Translations under genes and position numbers: made by a program
Part shown: positions 6,190 through 15,331 of the stretch, piece by piece
Position numbering within the stretch: the first letter of the stretch is position 1
How the letters are laid out: each line of letters begins with the position of its first letter
NCBI GenBank assembly: GCA_964646605.1
Contig: CAZYEX010000022.1
Location: 1-64,000 of the forward strand
Direction of reading: 5' to 3'
Origin: SBAX01 sp964646605
GTDB lineage: Bacteria; Planctomycetota; Phycisphaerae; UBA1845
DNA: 64,000 nt
Notes under the pieces: generated by a model
What the model was told of the DNA's origin: nothing
Seen by the model: only the letters and a program-made list of their open reading frames with translations
The model's database searches: none

Positions 6190-8457
6190 CTATGCCATCG
6201 ACCCCGCGGCGCCGCCGATGGGGATTTGCCGACCCCGTCCGTCCTCGCAGACGCAGGCGAGCTGATCGTCGGTGAAGCTGGCATCCCCGCGCACGACGAT
6301 GGACTTGCCCGTCTCGTTCTCGATTTGTACGAAGGCGGTCCGCTGGTCGTTGAGAAGTTGGAAGGCGACGTGCGTGGCCACGGTGATGAAGACCTTCTGC
6401 ACTTGCTGATGGTGAACGGCCAGTTGTACGCTGCGCATCACGTCGAGCATCACCGATTCCGGGCGTTTCACGTGCCCCGTGCCCTTGCAGTGGGCGCAGT
6501 CGGCATAGAGACTCCGTTTGATCGACGGCCCCTGCCGCTGGCGGGTCATCTCGATCAACCCGAAGGCGCTCATCTTCAGCGTGCGGGCGCGCTCCTTGTG
6601 CTCCTTGAGCGCCTCGCGGAGGGCCTGTTCGACCTTGCGTTTGTTGCGATCCAAGCGCATGTCGATGAAGTCGCAGATAATCAGGCCGCCCAAGTCGCGG
6701 AGGCGCAACTGCCGGGCGATCTCCTCCGCGGCCTCGATGTTGATCTTCACGGCCGTCTCTTCCGCGTTCTCCGGACTGCGGAAGCGCCCGCTGTTCACGT
6801 CGATCGCCACCAGGGCCTCCGTCGAGTCGATGACCAGCGACCCCCCCGAAGCCAGCGGCACGTGACGCACGTTGATGCGTTCGATCTCCGCCTCGATGCC
6901 CATGCGATGAAACAAGGGTTCACGCTCCGTATACAGCTCGATGGGGGTCTTGGAGCGCGGTTGCACGATCTGCAAGAACTCCTGAATGCGCCGCGCCGTC
7001 TCCGCGTCGTCCACGATCAGGCGCTCGAAGTCCGAGGTGTAGTGGTCGCGGATGGCCCGCGTAACCAGATCCGACTCGCGGTACAATTCCGCCGGCGCGG
7101 GCATGGCCTTGATCCGCTCCACGACCGTCCGCCAGAGCCGCAGAAGATAATTAAGGTCGCGTTGCAGCTCGCGCTTGTTGCGATCCAACCCCGCCGTGCG
7201 CAGAATGAAACCCATCCCGCTGGGCAGCTTGAGCTCGTTCAGCGCATCCTTCATCTTCCGTCGCGCCGTCTCGTCCTCGATCTTCCGCGAAACGCCGTGC
7301 CGACTCATCCCCGGCATCATCACCAGGTATCGTCCGGGAATCGAAAGATACGACGACAGCGTCGGGCCTTTGGTACCCACGCCCTCCTTGGTGATCTGGA
7401 CGATCACCTCCTGCCCGCGACGAAAACACTTTTGGATCGGCGGGCGGTGATGACGCGGGATCTTGCGACCGACGTCCTCCGCCGGACCGCTGTGGTTGGG
7501 GAAATACTGCGGCTGAACGTCGGAAATGTGCAGAAAACCGTGCTTGGGCAGTCCGAAGTCGATGAAGGCAGCCTGGATGCTCGCCTCGACGTTGGTCACG
7601 CGGCCTTTGTAGATGTTGGCGACGTGCGACTGCGTCGACTCCCGCTCGATGAACAACTCCTCCAGACGACCCTCGTGAAGAATGGCCACGCGGCACTCAT
7701 GACCGGCCGAAACGTTGATGACCATTTCTCGCCGACCGCCGCGCTGCGAATCCGACGATCGAGAGTCCGTTTCCTCGTCAACTTCCTCCGCGGCGGGAAT
7801 GACCTCTTGGACATCGACGTCGATCGCCCCGCCGCCCCGTTCGTCGGCGTCCCGCTCCCAGAACATCTCGTGATCGTCGGTCCCTTCGTCGAGCCGCTCA
7901 TCCGCGAGACCCTCCGCGAGTTCGAGCGTCGAGGCCTGCGGCGGGTGATCCGCGCCACGTACGACGGCGCTCGCCTCGTCGCTGGGAAGCGGCGCAGCGG
8001 TCGCGGAACCACCGCCGCGTCCACGCCGTCCGCGGCGGCCCCGACGTGAACGTCGTACGCCGCCGGACTCGGCTTCGACCGCGGGGGCCGGTCGCCGGCC
8101 CGGCGGAGCCGTGGCCGCAGCGCTCTCGGAGGTCGTCGGTTCGCCGCTCGGTTCAAGCGCTGCAGGGTCCGGCTTTGGGGCCGGGGTTCGGGCCTGCCGA
8201 CCGCCCCCTCGCCGCCGACCGCGCGGCTTCGCCGTCACAGGCGCAGATGCCGTCGCAGCGAGGACCTCGGCCACATCCACCTGCGCCGCCGACCTCGCCG
8301 TGTTCGCGGTTCCGGCGGCCGAAGCGGTCGAGCCCGCTTCCGTCGAGCCGGTGTTGGTTCGTCGCCGTCCCGCGGGTCGACGCCGCGGGCGCACTCGCAC
8401 ATCCGTCGAAGGCGCACGCTCCTCGCCCCCCTCGAAACTTGCTTTATCTATTGCCAT
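6190..8457 (-). CDS. rng: Ribonuclease E/G
   Basis: 755 residues. The first 240 are a low-complexity, Arg/Pro/Ala-rich extension, probably disordered. From about MVINVSAGHECRVAILHEGR the RNase E/G core begins: an S1 RNA-binding domain (NIYKGRVTNVEASIQAAFID), a 5' sensor and RNase H-like part, and the DNase I-like catalytic part. The metal ligands lie in VAIDVNSGR and ICDFIDM, and the zinc-link CAHCKGTGH is present near residue 655. The enzyme cuts single-stranded AU-rich RNA in rRNA and mRNA processing. It overlaps the upstream TIGR03936-type gene by ten bases. The long basic extension sits at the N-terminus, whereas E. coli RNase E has its disordered scaffold at the C-terminus. Confidence 0.92.
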   Translation of the reverse strand: MAIDKASFEGGEERAPSTDVRVRPRRRPAGRRRTNTGSTEAGSTASAAGTANTARSAAQVDVAEVLAATASAPVTAKPRGRRRGGGRQARTPAPKPDPAALEPSGEPTTSESAAATAPPGRRPAPAVEAESGGVRRSRRGRRGRRGRGGGSATAAPLPSDEASAVVRGADHPPQASTLELAEGLADERLDEGTDDHEMFWERDADERGGGAIDVDVQEVIPAAEEVDEETDSRSSDSQRGGRREMVINVSAGHECRVAILHEGRLEELFIERESTQSHVANIYKGRVTNVEASIQAAFIDFGLPKHGFLHISDVQPQYFPNHSGPAEDVGRKIPRHHRPPIQKCFRRGQEVIVQITKEGVGTKGPTLSSYLSIPGRYLVMMPGMSRHGVSRKIEDETARRKMKDALNELKLPSGMGFILRTAGLDRNKRELQRDLNYLLRLWRTVVERIKAMPAPAELYRESDLVTRAIRDHYTSDFERLIVDDAETARRIQEFLQIVQPRSKTPIELYTEREPLFHRMGIEAEIERINVRHVPLASGGSLVIDSTEALVAIDVNSGRFRSPENAEETAVKINIEAAEEIARQLRLRDLGGLIICDFIDMRLDRNKRKVEQALREALKEHKERARTLKMSAFGLIEMTRQRQGPSIKRSLYADCAHCKGTGHVKRPESVMLDVMRSVQLAVHHQQVQKVFITVATHVAFQLLNDQRTAFVQIENETGKSIVVRGDASFTDDQLACVCEDGRGRQIPIGGAAGSMA

Positions 8458-9116
8458 AACACATCCATGCGTCGGATGCGGTGGTTCACCGCCGCGGCGT
8501 CGAAACCCAGTAGCCCCGCGACCTCGGACGGTCGGCCGCTACCTGTGCCCACGACACGCAACGTGAACTCCACCCCATTCTCGACCCCTTGCAAATCCTT
8601 GAGGAACGGCCGGATATCGACCGTCCGCTTCTTTTTGGTCTCGTGATCCACACGCTCCACGGTCGCGGCCTGGGATTCACGAAGCCGCTCCAACCGAAGT
8701 CGAAGGTCGGCATCCACCGGACCATCGAGCTCCAATCGGTAACGCACCGCAGCCGGTTGGAGACGCTCTCCAACCTCCAGCGCCCGCACCGAGCGGATAT
8801 TCAGTTCCTCTGGGGTATGCTGCTGGAGTCGACGAAGGGCCTCGTCGGGATCGATCGGTCCATCCGTTTCCACCACCATCGCCTCGGCGCAGGACGCAAT
8901 GCCCACCGGGCGGGGAAGTGGAATCATCATTCGCGGATGGGGATTGAACCCTTCCGAGAAACGCACCGGGAGATTCGCCCGAGCCAAAGCCCGACGAAAC
9001 AGCCTCAACGTATCATGGTGCGAAATGAATCGCAGGTCACCGTCGATGCTGTAGGCGAACAACCACCGGTACCGACCGCCCCCTACGGGCGGTTCTTTCG
9101 GTCGAACGTCTTCCAT
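8448..9116 (-). CDS. TIGR03936-family radical-SAM-linked protein (DUF2344)
   Basis: 222 residues starting MEDVRPKEPPVGGGRYRW. The hallmark stretch is LRFISHHDTLRLFRRALARA, followed by LPVRFSEGFNPHPRMMIPLP, which defines the family. In many bacteria this protein is fused to or follows a TIGR03960 radical SAM protein and precedes RNase G, so the position directly upstream of rng fits. The radical SAM partner itself is not next door here. Biochemical function is unknown; context suggests RNA or ribosome-related modification. Confidence 0.8.
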   Translation of the reverse strand: MEDVRPKEPPVGGGRYRWLFAYSIDGDLRFISHHDTLRLFRRALARANLPVRFSEGFNPHPRMMIPLPRPVGIASCAEAMVVETDGPIDPDEALRRLQQHTPEELNIRSVRALEVGERLQPAAVRYRLELDGPVDADLRLRLERLRESQAATVERVDHETKKKRTVDIRPFLKDLQGVENGVEFTLRVVGTGSGRPSEVAGLLGFDAAAVNHRIRRMDVLWQ

Positions 9117-9192
9117 TCAGCACGCAACGAAATCGCTCATGGCGCGGTTTCGATGCGACACCCCATAGCGCCGCCAAGGAGCGTCCAGCGAG

Positions 9193-10935
9193 CTAGATCG
9201 GATCCTCAGGCAGCAACTTTCTCGTTTCATCGCGCAGGTAATTCGTTACCTGGCGGTCGGTTTCAAAGCTCAGCGCTCGCTTGGCCACGCGCTTGGCGTG
9301 GGCCAGGGTACTCAGGCGGATCAGCTTTTTGACTTCCGGGATGTTCGCCGGGGCCATCGACAACGTCCGAAGCCCCAAACCCACCAGAAAAAGCGTATAC
9401 AGCGGCTGACCCGCCATTTCTCCGCATAGAGTACAGTCTACCTCGGCGTCTGTACATGCCTTGACCACGTCCCGCAGCGTCCGCAGGACGGCCGGGTGCG
9501 AGGGGGTGTAACATTGGGAAACCCGTTCGTTCCCGCGGTCCACGGCTAGAAGGTATTGGACCAGGTCGTTGGTCCCGATGCTGATAAAATCCACCTCCCG
9601 GCAAAACTCTTTGACCTGAATGGCCGCCGCAGGGGTTTCCAGCATCATGCCGATGGGGATGTCCTTTCGTACATGAATCCCGTTCTCCTCCAGGTCCTCC
9701 ACGGCATCATGGACGGCCATTTTCGCCTGGCGAAACTCCATTAGGCTGTTGATCAGCGGGAACATCATCCGCACCTTCCCGTGCGAAGCGGCCCGCAGGA
9801 TGGCCCGCAGTTGCACCTTGAAAAGGTCGAGATTCTGCAGGCTATAGCGGATCGAACGAAGGCCCAGCATGGGGTTTCGCTCTTGTTCGTAGTTGCGTTG
9901 CTGGGTGTACTTGTCCGCCCCCAAATCGAAGGTGCGGATGGTGACCGGCCTATCGCCCACCCCGCGAATGGCCTCCAAGTAGGCGGCGAATTGTTCCTCT
10001 TCCGACGGGGCCCCTTCCGGCCTCAAGTAAAGGAACTCCGTCCGGTACAACCCGATCCCGTCGGACCCCTTGGCAATGCCTGCCAGGGCCTCCTGAGGAA
10101 ATTCAATATTACTGTACAAAAGAATGCGATGTTTGTCCCGGGTAACGGGCGGTAGGTCGCGGAGCTCGTCCAACTCATCGGCAAGACGGAAAAACGCGGC
10201 CTGACGGCCTTGGTACTCCAGGAGCGTCGCCTCGTTGGGGTTGGCGATGACGAGTTGATTCGTGCCGTCAATGATCACGAGATCGCCGCCGCTGATCCGG
10301 GTGGAGATGTCGTTGAGTCCGATGACCCCGGGGCGGCCCAAGGATCGAAGCAGAATGGCCGTGTGGGAGGTCGCGGCGCCGGCGTCCAGTGCCACGCCGA
10401 TGACTTTGGTAGAGACGAGCTGCGCCGTCTGCGTGGGGGTCAGATCGTGGGCGACAAGTACAACGGGTTGGGTCAGGTGGCTGAGGTCTTCCCGCAATTC
10501 CCCGAGAATGTGTCGCAGGAGCCGTCGTTCGATATCCTGCACGTCACGCATGCGCTCGACGAGCAACGGATCGGTCATCTGCATGAACCGCCGCTGGTAG
10601 TTGCGCATTACGGTGCTGGTGGCGTAGGCGGCCGAAACCTGCTCCTCGCGGATCATGGTTTCGATGCTGCCGAGCAGACGCTCGTCTTTCAGTACCCCGA
10701 TATGCCATTTGAAGACGTTGGCGGCGTCGTGTCCGAGATGTTGGTCCAGGCGTTGAGTCTGCTCGGTGAGTTCAGCGATCGAGTCGCCCAGCGCCTGTTG
10801 CAGGCAGGTCAACTCCTTGGGAACCTCCGTGGGGGCGACGCTGCGATGGGGAATGCGTACGTCCTCGGCTTCGAGAACGACCGCCTCGCCGATCGCCACT
10901 CCGGGCGCTACCGAAATTCCGCGCAGGATTTCCAT
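9193..10935 (-). CDS. ptsI: Phosphoenolpyruvate-protein phosphotransferase (PTS enzyme I)
   Basis: 580 residues from MEILRGISVAPGVAIGEA; the internal ATG is chosen because the family begins at this motif and the 23 upstream residues of the longer frame look random. The swivelling domain carries the phosphorylated histidine in AGAATSHTAILLRSLG. The C-terminal PEP-binding barrel has GIGLYRTEFLYL, NPMLGLRSIRYSLQN, FISIGTNDLVQYLLAVDRGN and the active-site cysteine in CTLCGEMAG. It transfers phosphate from PEP to HPr. It is last in the hpf-ptsN-HPr-ptsI operon; no sugar permease is present, so a regulatory role is likely. Confidence 0.93.
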   Translation of the reverse strand: MEILRGISVAPGVAIGEAVVLEAEDVRIPHRSVAPTEVPKELTCLQQALGDSIAELTEQTQRLDQHLGHDAANVFKWHIGVLKDERLLGSIETMIREEQVSAAYATSTVMRNYQRRFMQMTDPLLVERMRDVQDIERRLLRHILGELREDLSHLTQPVVLVAHDLTPTQTAQLVSTKVIGVALDAGAATSHTAILLRSLGRPGVIGLNDISTRISGGDLVIIDGTNQLVIANPNEATLLEYQGRQAAFFRLADELDELRDLPPVTRDKHRILLYSNIEFPQEALAGIAKGSDGIGLYRTEFLYLRPEGAPSEEEQFAAYLEAIRGVGDRPVTIRTFDLGADKYTQQRNYEQERNPMLGLRSIRYSLQNLDLFKVQLRAILRAASHGKVRMMFPLINSLMEFRQAKMAVHDAVEDLEENGIHVRKDIPIGMMLETPAAAIQVKEFCREVDFISIGTNDLVQYLLAVDRGNERVSQCYTPSHPAVLRTLRDVVKACTDAEVDCTLCGEMAGQPLYTLFLVGLGLRTLSMAPANIPEVKKLIRLSTLAHAKRVAKRALSFETDRQVTNYLRDETRKLLPEDPI

Positions 10936-11010
10936 GCCCACCCGATCGTCCGTCGCCCAACGTGAAGCGAAAAACCGACCTCTCCCACATGCTTCCGTCC
11001 CCACGGACCG

Positions 11011-11349
11011 TCAGGCGCTGGGCGGTGGCCCGTCAAGCCGAAAGCCGCTGGACACCAAGGAAACCAGGGCCTCCACGGCCGCCTCGGCGTCGTCCCCCCG
11101 CGCCTCGATCCGCAACACGCATCCTTGCGAGGCTTCCAAGAGCATCATCTGCATGGCGCTCTTTCCATCCACCGTCTCGCCGCGCCGGGACACGTTGGCC
11201 ACCGATACCTTCGACTGGAACCTCGAGGCCACGTCGATAAAGCGCATGACCGGCCGGGCATGCAACCCCTCGGTGTTTCCGACGGCGACCTCTCGCACAG
11301 CCTGTGCCAAGGCGGTTGTCACTCCTTCGTTCACCGGTCCCGCGACCAC
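11011..11349 (-). CDS. ptsH: Phosphocarrier protein HPr
   Basis: 112 residues, about 20 longer than usual at the N-terminus, so an internal start near VREVAVGNTEG is possible. The active histidine is in NTEGLHARPVMRFIDVAS, and the regulatory serine region VDGKSAMQMMLLEASQG is intact, meaning it could be a target of an HPr kinase. HPr accepts phosphate from enzyme I and hands it to EIIA proteins; here the obvious receiver is the PtsN-like protein encoded immediately upstream in the operon. Cytoplasmic. Confidence 0.88.
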   Translation of the reverse strand: MVAGPVNEGVTTALAQAVREVAVGNTEGLHARPVMRFIDVASRFQSKVSVANVSRRGETVDGKSAMQMMLLEASQGCVLRIEARGDDAEAAVEALVSLVSSGFRLDGPPPSA

Positions 11350-11387
11350 CCGCCGAGCGTTGCCCGCCGACCTTCACGGTCCGCGCC

Positions 11388-11861
11388 TCACTCACCCTGC
11401 GACTCGTCGGCCTCCTTGAGCAGCTCCACGATGGCCTCACGGGAGTCCGCCTGCCGCAGGAACCGCCGGAAGTTCTCACGCTGCAAATGGCGAAAGATTC
11501 GTTCCATGGCCGCCAGATGTCCCTCGGGGGCGCTCGAGGGGCTCAGCAGGATGAACACCGTGTACACCGGCGCCCGATCCAACGCCGCGAAGTCCACTCC
11601 CTGGCTGGAGCGACCGATCGTCGCGGTCATTTGGGTGATCGAGGGGTGCTTGACGTGGGGGACAGCCACGCCTTTGCCGAACCCCGTGCTCCCCTGGTTC
11701 TCGCGGGTGATGGCGGAGCGGGCGACGGCCTCTGACGCCTCTGCCGCGATCGCCCCATGGTCGGCCAACGATTGCACGAGTTCCCGAATGACGCCGTTGC
11801 GATCCGTGGCCTGCAACTCAGCCACAATCGAGGGACCGTGGATCAGATCCGTCAGCTTCAT
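11388..11861 (-). CDS. ptsN: PTS EIIA-Ntr/fructose-type domain protein
   Basis: 157 residues forming a single PTS EIIA type-2 domain. The phosphorylated histidine is in GKGVAVPHVKHPSI. Other family marks are LVQSLADHG, ITRENQGSTGFGKG, VDFAALDRAPVYTVFILLSP and HLAAMERIFRHL. With no EIIB or EIIC nearby, it is most like the regulatory PtsN protein, which signals nitrogen and potassium status. The position between hpf and HPr matches the regulatory PTS block found next to rpoN in proteobacteria, though rpoN is not in this window. Confidence 0.88.
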   Translation of the reverse strand: MKLTDLIHGPSIVAELQATDRNGVIRELVQSLADHGAIAAEASEAVARSAITRENQGSTGFGKGVAVPHVKHPSITQMTATIGRSSQGVDFAALDRAPVYTVFILLSPSSAPEGHLAAMERIFRHLQRENFRRFLRQADSREAIVELLKEADESQGE

Positions 11862-11885
11862 GCGCTTACCCGCTGTCGAATCCGC

Positions 11886-12221
11886 CTAGCCCTCGGACAC
11901 GGTCCCATCCGCCGCCACGCCACCCTTACGGTTACGGAGCTTCTCTTTGTGTTTGGTGAGTTGACGCTCCATTTTATCTAGTATCACGTCAATCAAGGCA
12001 AACGTGTCCGGCCCGGTGCCTCTGGAAAGGAAGGTGTGCCGGTGGTCCGCTCGAACGATCATCTCCGCCGAAAACTGCTCGGATTCGTGGTCGAGAATGA
12101 CCTCGATCTCATGGATCCGATCGTAATACTTCGTCAGTCGGGCGGCCTTGGTTTGAATGTACTCCCGAACTTCGTCGCTCACCTCGACATGCCGCCCTTT
12201 CACCACGATTTGCACGGTCAA
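11886..12221 (-). CDS. hpf: Ribosome hibernation promoting factor, short form
   Basis: 111 residues with the HPF/RaiA S30AE fold: MTVQIVVKGRHVEVSDEVRE, then YIQTKAARLTKYYDRIHEIE, and the conserved VRADHRHTFLSR and DVILDKMERQLTKHKEKLRN. The protein binds the 30S decoding centre and favours inactive 100S ribosomes. The long-form C-terminal dimerisation domain is missing, so this is the short type. It is first in the operon with ptsN, HPr and ptsI, which links ribosome dormancy to carbon/nitrogen signalling. Confidence 0.92.
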   Translation of the reverse strand: MTVQIVVKGRHVEVSDEVREYIQTKAARLTKYYDRIHEIEVILDHESEQFSAEMIVRADHRHTFLSRGTGPDTFALIDVILDKMERQLTKHKEKLRNRKGGVAADGTVSEG

Positions 12222-12412
12222 TCCTCCGGTTGCCTCAGGTCACGCGTGGTTCGGCTTGGGCTCATGGGACGTATCCGACCCTCCCCAGCCTCCGGTCGTT
12301 AGACGCTTCGCGGTTCCTTGACCCCCGACGCGACCACATCGCCGACTCTATTGAATCTGGTTTTCAACGTCAACGGTTGTTGGGACGGCCTTGCGGCGCT
12401 ACCATCCGCAAT

Positions 12413-13000
12413 GTGGAGATTGAGGTTCACTCGACGGTCCGTGGGCCCCTCCCCTATCGAGCTTGGGGCTTGACCGGAGCGTTCCTTGCGTCGGCTGCCG
12501 TGCTTTCCGTTTGGTTTTCGGCTCATCGCGCTCAAGAACTGAGCGTTAGACGCGTAGAACCCGCGGGTTGGACGGTCTCCTTTCGTCCCCCCAGCCGCTA
12601 TGAGGAGCGGACTCCCCGGGCACCCCGATCGGGACCCGCCGTGGTCTACCAGGGGCCGCTGAGCGGCGGGGGAGTCGCGGAAATGACCATTCGGCGCTTT
12701 CCTGCCGGTTCGGGGGTTAGCCCGGACGAGGCCTGTAGTCGGGCGCTGAGTCCATTCACCCCCCTGCTTGTGGCCATCCTTGGCGGTCCACCGACCAAGA
12801 GCCAGGAGAAACTTGGCCCCTGGGAGGGAATCGAGTTGCGTCCCTTGGGACTCCCCATGGTCGTTCGGGCGGCCGCGGATTCGACGGGGGAGGTTTACTT
12901 GGTTGCCCTGCGCGTCGTTGGGGTCCCCTTGCAAGAGGAGCTGTATCGGGTGTTCGATTCGGTTTGCGGCTCCTTCGAGCCCGTCGACCGGCCCGAATGA
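12413..13000 (+). CDS. Membrane-anchored protein of unknown function
   Basis: About 195 residues from the GTG at 12413; the open frame continues upstream but is arginine-rich and overlaps the divergent promoter region. One transmembrane helix near residues 15-32 (AWGLTGAFLASAAVLSVWF) is followed by a periplasmic-side domain with VEPAGWTVSFRPPSRYEE and a compact alpha/beta part (EVYLVALRVVGVPLQEELYR, VFDSVCGSFEPV). The C-terminal part resembles the many small domains that assess protein or peptide fit in stress lipoproteins, but no family is recognised. It is divergent from hpf. Confidence 0.55.
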   Translation: MEIEVHSTVRGPLPYRAWGLTGAFLASAAVLSVWFSAHRAQELSVRRVEPAGWTVSFRPPSRYEERTPRAPRSGPAVVYQGPLSGGGVAEMTIRRFPAGSGVSPDEACSRALSPFTPLLVAILGGPPTKSQEKLGPWEGIELRPLGLPMVVRAAADSTGEVYLVALRVVGVPLQEELYRVFDSVCGSFEPVDRPE

Positions 13001-13085
13001 GCCGGACTTCGGCCCTTTCGCATTCTCGGTGACGCGGTTACCATCCCAGCGTCCGAGGACGTAACGCAACCATCGCCTTCGCGTC

Positions 13086-13928
13086 GTGACGGAGCGTCGG
13101 ATGAATTGGCCGCGCAGAAAGCGCTCGGCGAAACGCCCCCACCTTGCGGCTCATTCCGCCGTTTCCCTTCCCGAAGTGTTGATCGTCTTGGCCCTGATTC
13201 TTTTCCTGCTCGCTTTGCTGGTTCCCGGGCTGGCCGACGCGAAGGAGCGGGCTCGTCGTGTGCAATGCGCCAACAACCTCCGACAATGGGGCATCGCCTT
13301 GCAGAGTTATCGCGACGAGTACGGCGACTATCTGCCGACCGAAGGCACGTTTCTGAACCAAGGTCTGTTGAAACCGTGGACGTGGTACAACGCCTTGCCG
13401 CCGTATCTGGGAGCGCCTTCCTACGGGGAGCTCGAACACGTGAACACCCAGGAGTTCCGCGAACTCAAGAACGTTCACGTCTGGGTTTGCCCGTCCAAAA
13501 ACTTGACCGACGCCTATAAGAGTGGTTCGGGGAAGAATCAGTTCCATTACGGCATGAACCAAGTGCTGGACGGTTTGGGCTCGCTGAATGACCCTTCGCG
13601 CGACGCTCCGGACTTCCCCGACGGTCCCGATGAACCCCTGCCCGGCAGACTGTTCCGCAAGAAACCGCAAACCGCGTACCTCTTCGACATCGCCATGAAC
13701 CTGCCCTCGGGCACGCCGCGACGGGTGGCGACGCGCTATGCGGTGGACTATGAGGGGCGGCGGATGGGGGAGTTTCACGGGGATTACACCAATGTCCTTT
13801 GCCTGAGCGGCGGCGTCGTAGCACTGACCACCGACGACATCGTGAGCGACAAGGACTTTCGCTACGGCGAGATTCAGTGGAGTCATCCGCGGGTGTATTG
13901 GGGTTACCCCAGACCGCGGTCGCCATAA
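13086..13928 (+). CDS. Prepilin-like protein with type IV pilin N-terminus
   Basis: 280 residues. After a basic leader, AVSLPEVLIVLALILFLLAL has the class III pilin signal, with Glu at position 5 of the mature hydrophobic helix (usual motif GFTLIELL). RRVQCANNLRQWGIALQSYR follows, the standard start of the planctomycete DUF1559-like pseudopilins. The C-terminal FHGDYTNVLCLSGGVV corresponds to the H-X9-DG region. CxxxNNLRQ and a cysteine in VWVCPSK may form a disulphide. Such proteins are cleaved by prepilin peptidase and exported by type II secretion-like machinery. An internal start at MNWPRRK is possible. Confidence 0.8.
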   Translation: MTERRMNWPRRKRSAKRPHLAAHSAVSLPEVLIVLALILFLLALLVPGLADAKERARRVQCANNLRQWGIALQSYRDEYGDYLPTEGTFLNQGLLKPWTWYNALPPYLGAPSYGELEHVNTQEFRELKNVHVWVCPSKNLTDAYKSGSGKNQFHYGMNQVLDGLGSLNDPSRDAPDFPDGPDEPLPGRLFRKKPQTAYLFDIAMNLPSGTPRRVATRYAVDYEGRRMGEFHGDYTNVLCLSGGVVALTTDDIVSDKDFRYGEIQWSHPRVYWGYPRPRSP

Positions 13929-13959
13929 TCCCCGCGGGGGTTGGGGGTTGGGGGACAAC

Positions 13960-14451
13960 ATGTTGGTGGGGGTGATGTCGGATAGCCATGGTCGTCATGC
14001 GGCCGTTCGCAAAGCGATCGAGTTGTTCGATTCTTTAGGCGTGGTCCATATCGTTCACTGCGGCGACATCGGCGGGGCCGAGGTCTTCGACGAGCTTGTC
14101 GATCGGCGAGTGGCGTTCGTATGGGGAAACATGGACTTCCCCGAGGACGGACTGCCGGCCTATGTGCAGACGCTGGGGTTTACCCTCCCGCGTGAGCCGC
14201 CGCTTCTCTTGGATTTGGACGGCAAGTCGGCGGCGATCTTCCACGGCCACGAGGCGGGTTTCGCAACCGCGCCGCGGCGCCTCAAGGTGGACTACATCTT
14301 CCACGGCCACACGCACATGGTTCGTGACGAGGTGGTCGGCGGCCGGCGAATCATCAACCCCGGGGCCCTGTTCCGCGCCGCCCGCAAGACCGTGGCCACG
14401 CTCGATACGGCGACGGATCGACTCGACTTTCACGAGCTGCGCGGAGTGTAA
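13960..14451 (+). CDS. YfcE/MJ0936-type metallophosphodiesterase
   Basis: 163 residues from MLVGVMSDSHG; the ATG is preferred over the upstream TTG at 13948 because the family begins at this strand and a GGGGG stretch lies just upstream. Metal-binding motifs of the calcineurin-like fold are MSDSHG, HCGDIGG, WGNMDFP, FHGHEAG and FHGHTHM, ending with NPGALFRA. The family hydrolyses phosphodiesters such as cyclic nucleotides in vitro. It follows the pilin-like gene by 31 bases, so the two may be co-transcribed. Confidence 0.88.
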   Translation: MLVGVMSDSHGRHAAVRKAIELFDSLGVVHIVHCGDIGGAEVFDELVDRRVAFVWGNMDFPEDGLPAYVQTLGFTLPREPPLLLDLDGKSAAIFHGHEAGFATAPRRLKVDYIFHGHTHMVRDEVVGGRRIINPGALFRAARKTVATLDTATDRLDFHELRGV

Positions 14452-14537
14452 GCATGGTGGCACTGGGGGCTCTTGCAACGTGACACGAAGGGACGGAGGG
14501 ACGACGCCGGTTACCCGGGGTCGGGTGGACCCGGACG

Positions 14538-14918
14538 TTAGAGAACTGACGGTCGTCTCACGCGGATCCGCCCCGGCTCGACGATGACGAGGCACCCGCG
14601 AAGGGCATCCATATTCTGCTCGCGCAGGAAGGAGACCACCGTGCGGCTGACCTCGCCCGGTCCCAGCGTCGCGGGGCGGAACACGACGATGCCCGGATGC
14701 GAACCCGGCGGAAACCTCACTACGTTGGCGAAGTCCAGGTCCAGCGAGAGCAACATCCGGCCTTCTTGCCTGGCTGCCGCAGCAATCTCCTCGTCTGGAC
14801 GGGAAAGCAGCCCTTCGTCCGCAGCCGTCAGGGAGTCAAATCCCAGCGTGCCCAACGGGTCCTTCAGATGGCGCGACAAGTTCTCGTCGAGCTTGAACGT
14901 TACCCGACGAGCTTCCAC
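14538..14918 (-). CDS. DUF5615 PIN-like putative toxin
   Basis: 126 residues. The N-terminal FKLDENLSRHLKDPL and later MLLSLDLDFANVVRFPPG match the DUF5615 PIN-like family, which keeps acidic residues of the PIN nuclease centre. Such proteins occur as the second gene after a DUF433 protein and are predicted ribonuclease toxins. Here its start overlaps the end of the DUF433 gene by 19 bases, which is the usual arrangement. Confidence 0.78.
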   Translation of the reverse strand: MEARRVTFKLDENLSRHLKDPLGTLGFDSLTAADEGLLSRPDEEIAAAARQEGRMLLSLDLDFANVVRFPPGSHPGIVVFRPATLGPGEVSRTVVSFLREQNMDALRGCLVIVEPGRIRVRRPSVL

Positions 14919-15136
14919 GTGTTCTCCCGGGCGAGTTCCGCGGCGTAGGCAAGAGCTGCGTGGATGTCCTCAACGGTAAGCGGGGGGTAGTGGTCGATGA
15001 CTTGCTCGGGCGTCAAACCCTCCGCGAGGGCGTCAAGGATGATGGCGATGTAGATGCGCGTCCCCTTGATACAGGGCTTCCCGGCACAAACGGCCGGGTT
15101 CACGCTGATCCGTTCGAGGAGTTTATGGTTTTCCAT
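14900..15136 (-). CDS. DUF433 putative antitoxin
   Basis: 78 residues from MENHKLLERISVNP. DUF433 signature: RISVNPAVCAGKPCIKGTRI, then LDALAEGLTPEQVIDHYPPL and VEDIHAALAYAAELA, a small HTH-like domain related to VapB-type antitoxins. It should neutralise the DUF5615 partner and repress the operon. The open frame extends upstream to 15211, but the added 25 residues are random-looking and the internal ATG is the family start. Confidence 0.8.
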   Translation of the reverse strand: MENHKLLERISVNPAVCAGKPCIKGTRIYIAIILDALAEGLTPEQVIDHYPPLTVEDIHAALAYAAELARENTWKLVG

Positions 15137-15331
15137 GACCGATCGTCCTGGCCGAGACCTCCATCGCACGTGGGCACCGATGCCCTTGAAGCTTCGCCGC
15201 ATTATACGCATGGGAAACGCCGGAGGGAACGGAACCCAATTGGCCGGCGTCCTTGAGTCGTAGCGGTCGGAAACGGCGCGGACATCCGCCGAACGAGAGG
15301 CAAGATCCGTCGCCTTCGCTCTGGGTTCGGA

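Noticed and set aside
5839..8049. Long plus-strand frame opposite rng
   Set aside because: It is the antisense of RNase E/G in a GC-rich gene; composition is His/Arg/Leu-rich and matches no domain.
12299..13069. Minus-strand frame opposite the membrane-anchored protein
   Set aside because: The plus strand shows a clean transmembrane helix and protein-like alpha/beta sequence; the minus frame is low-complexity.
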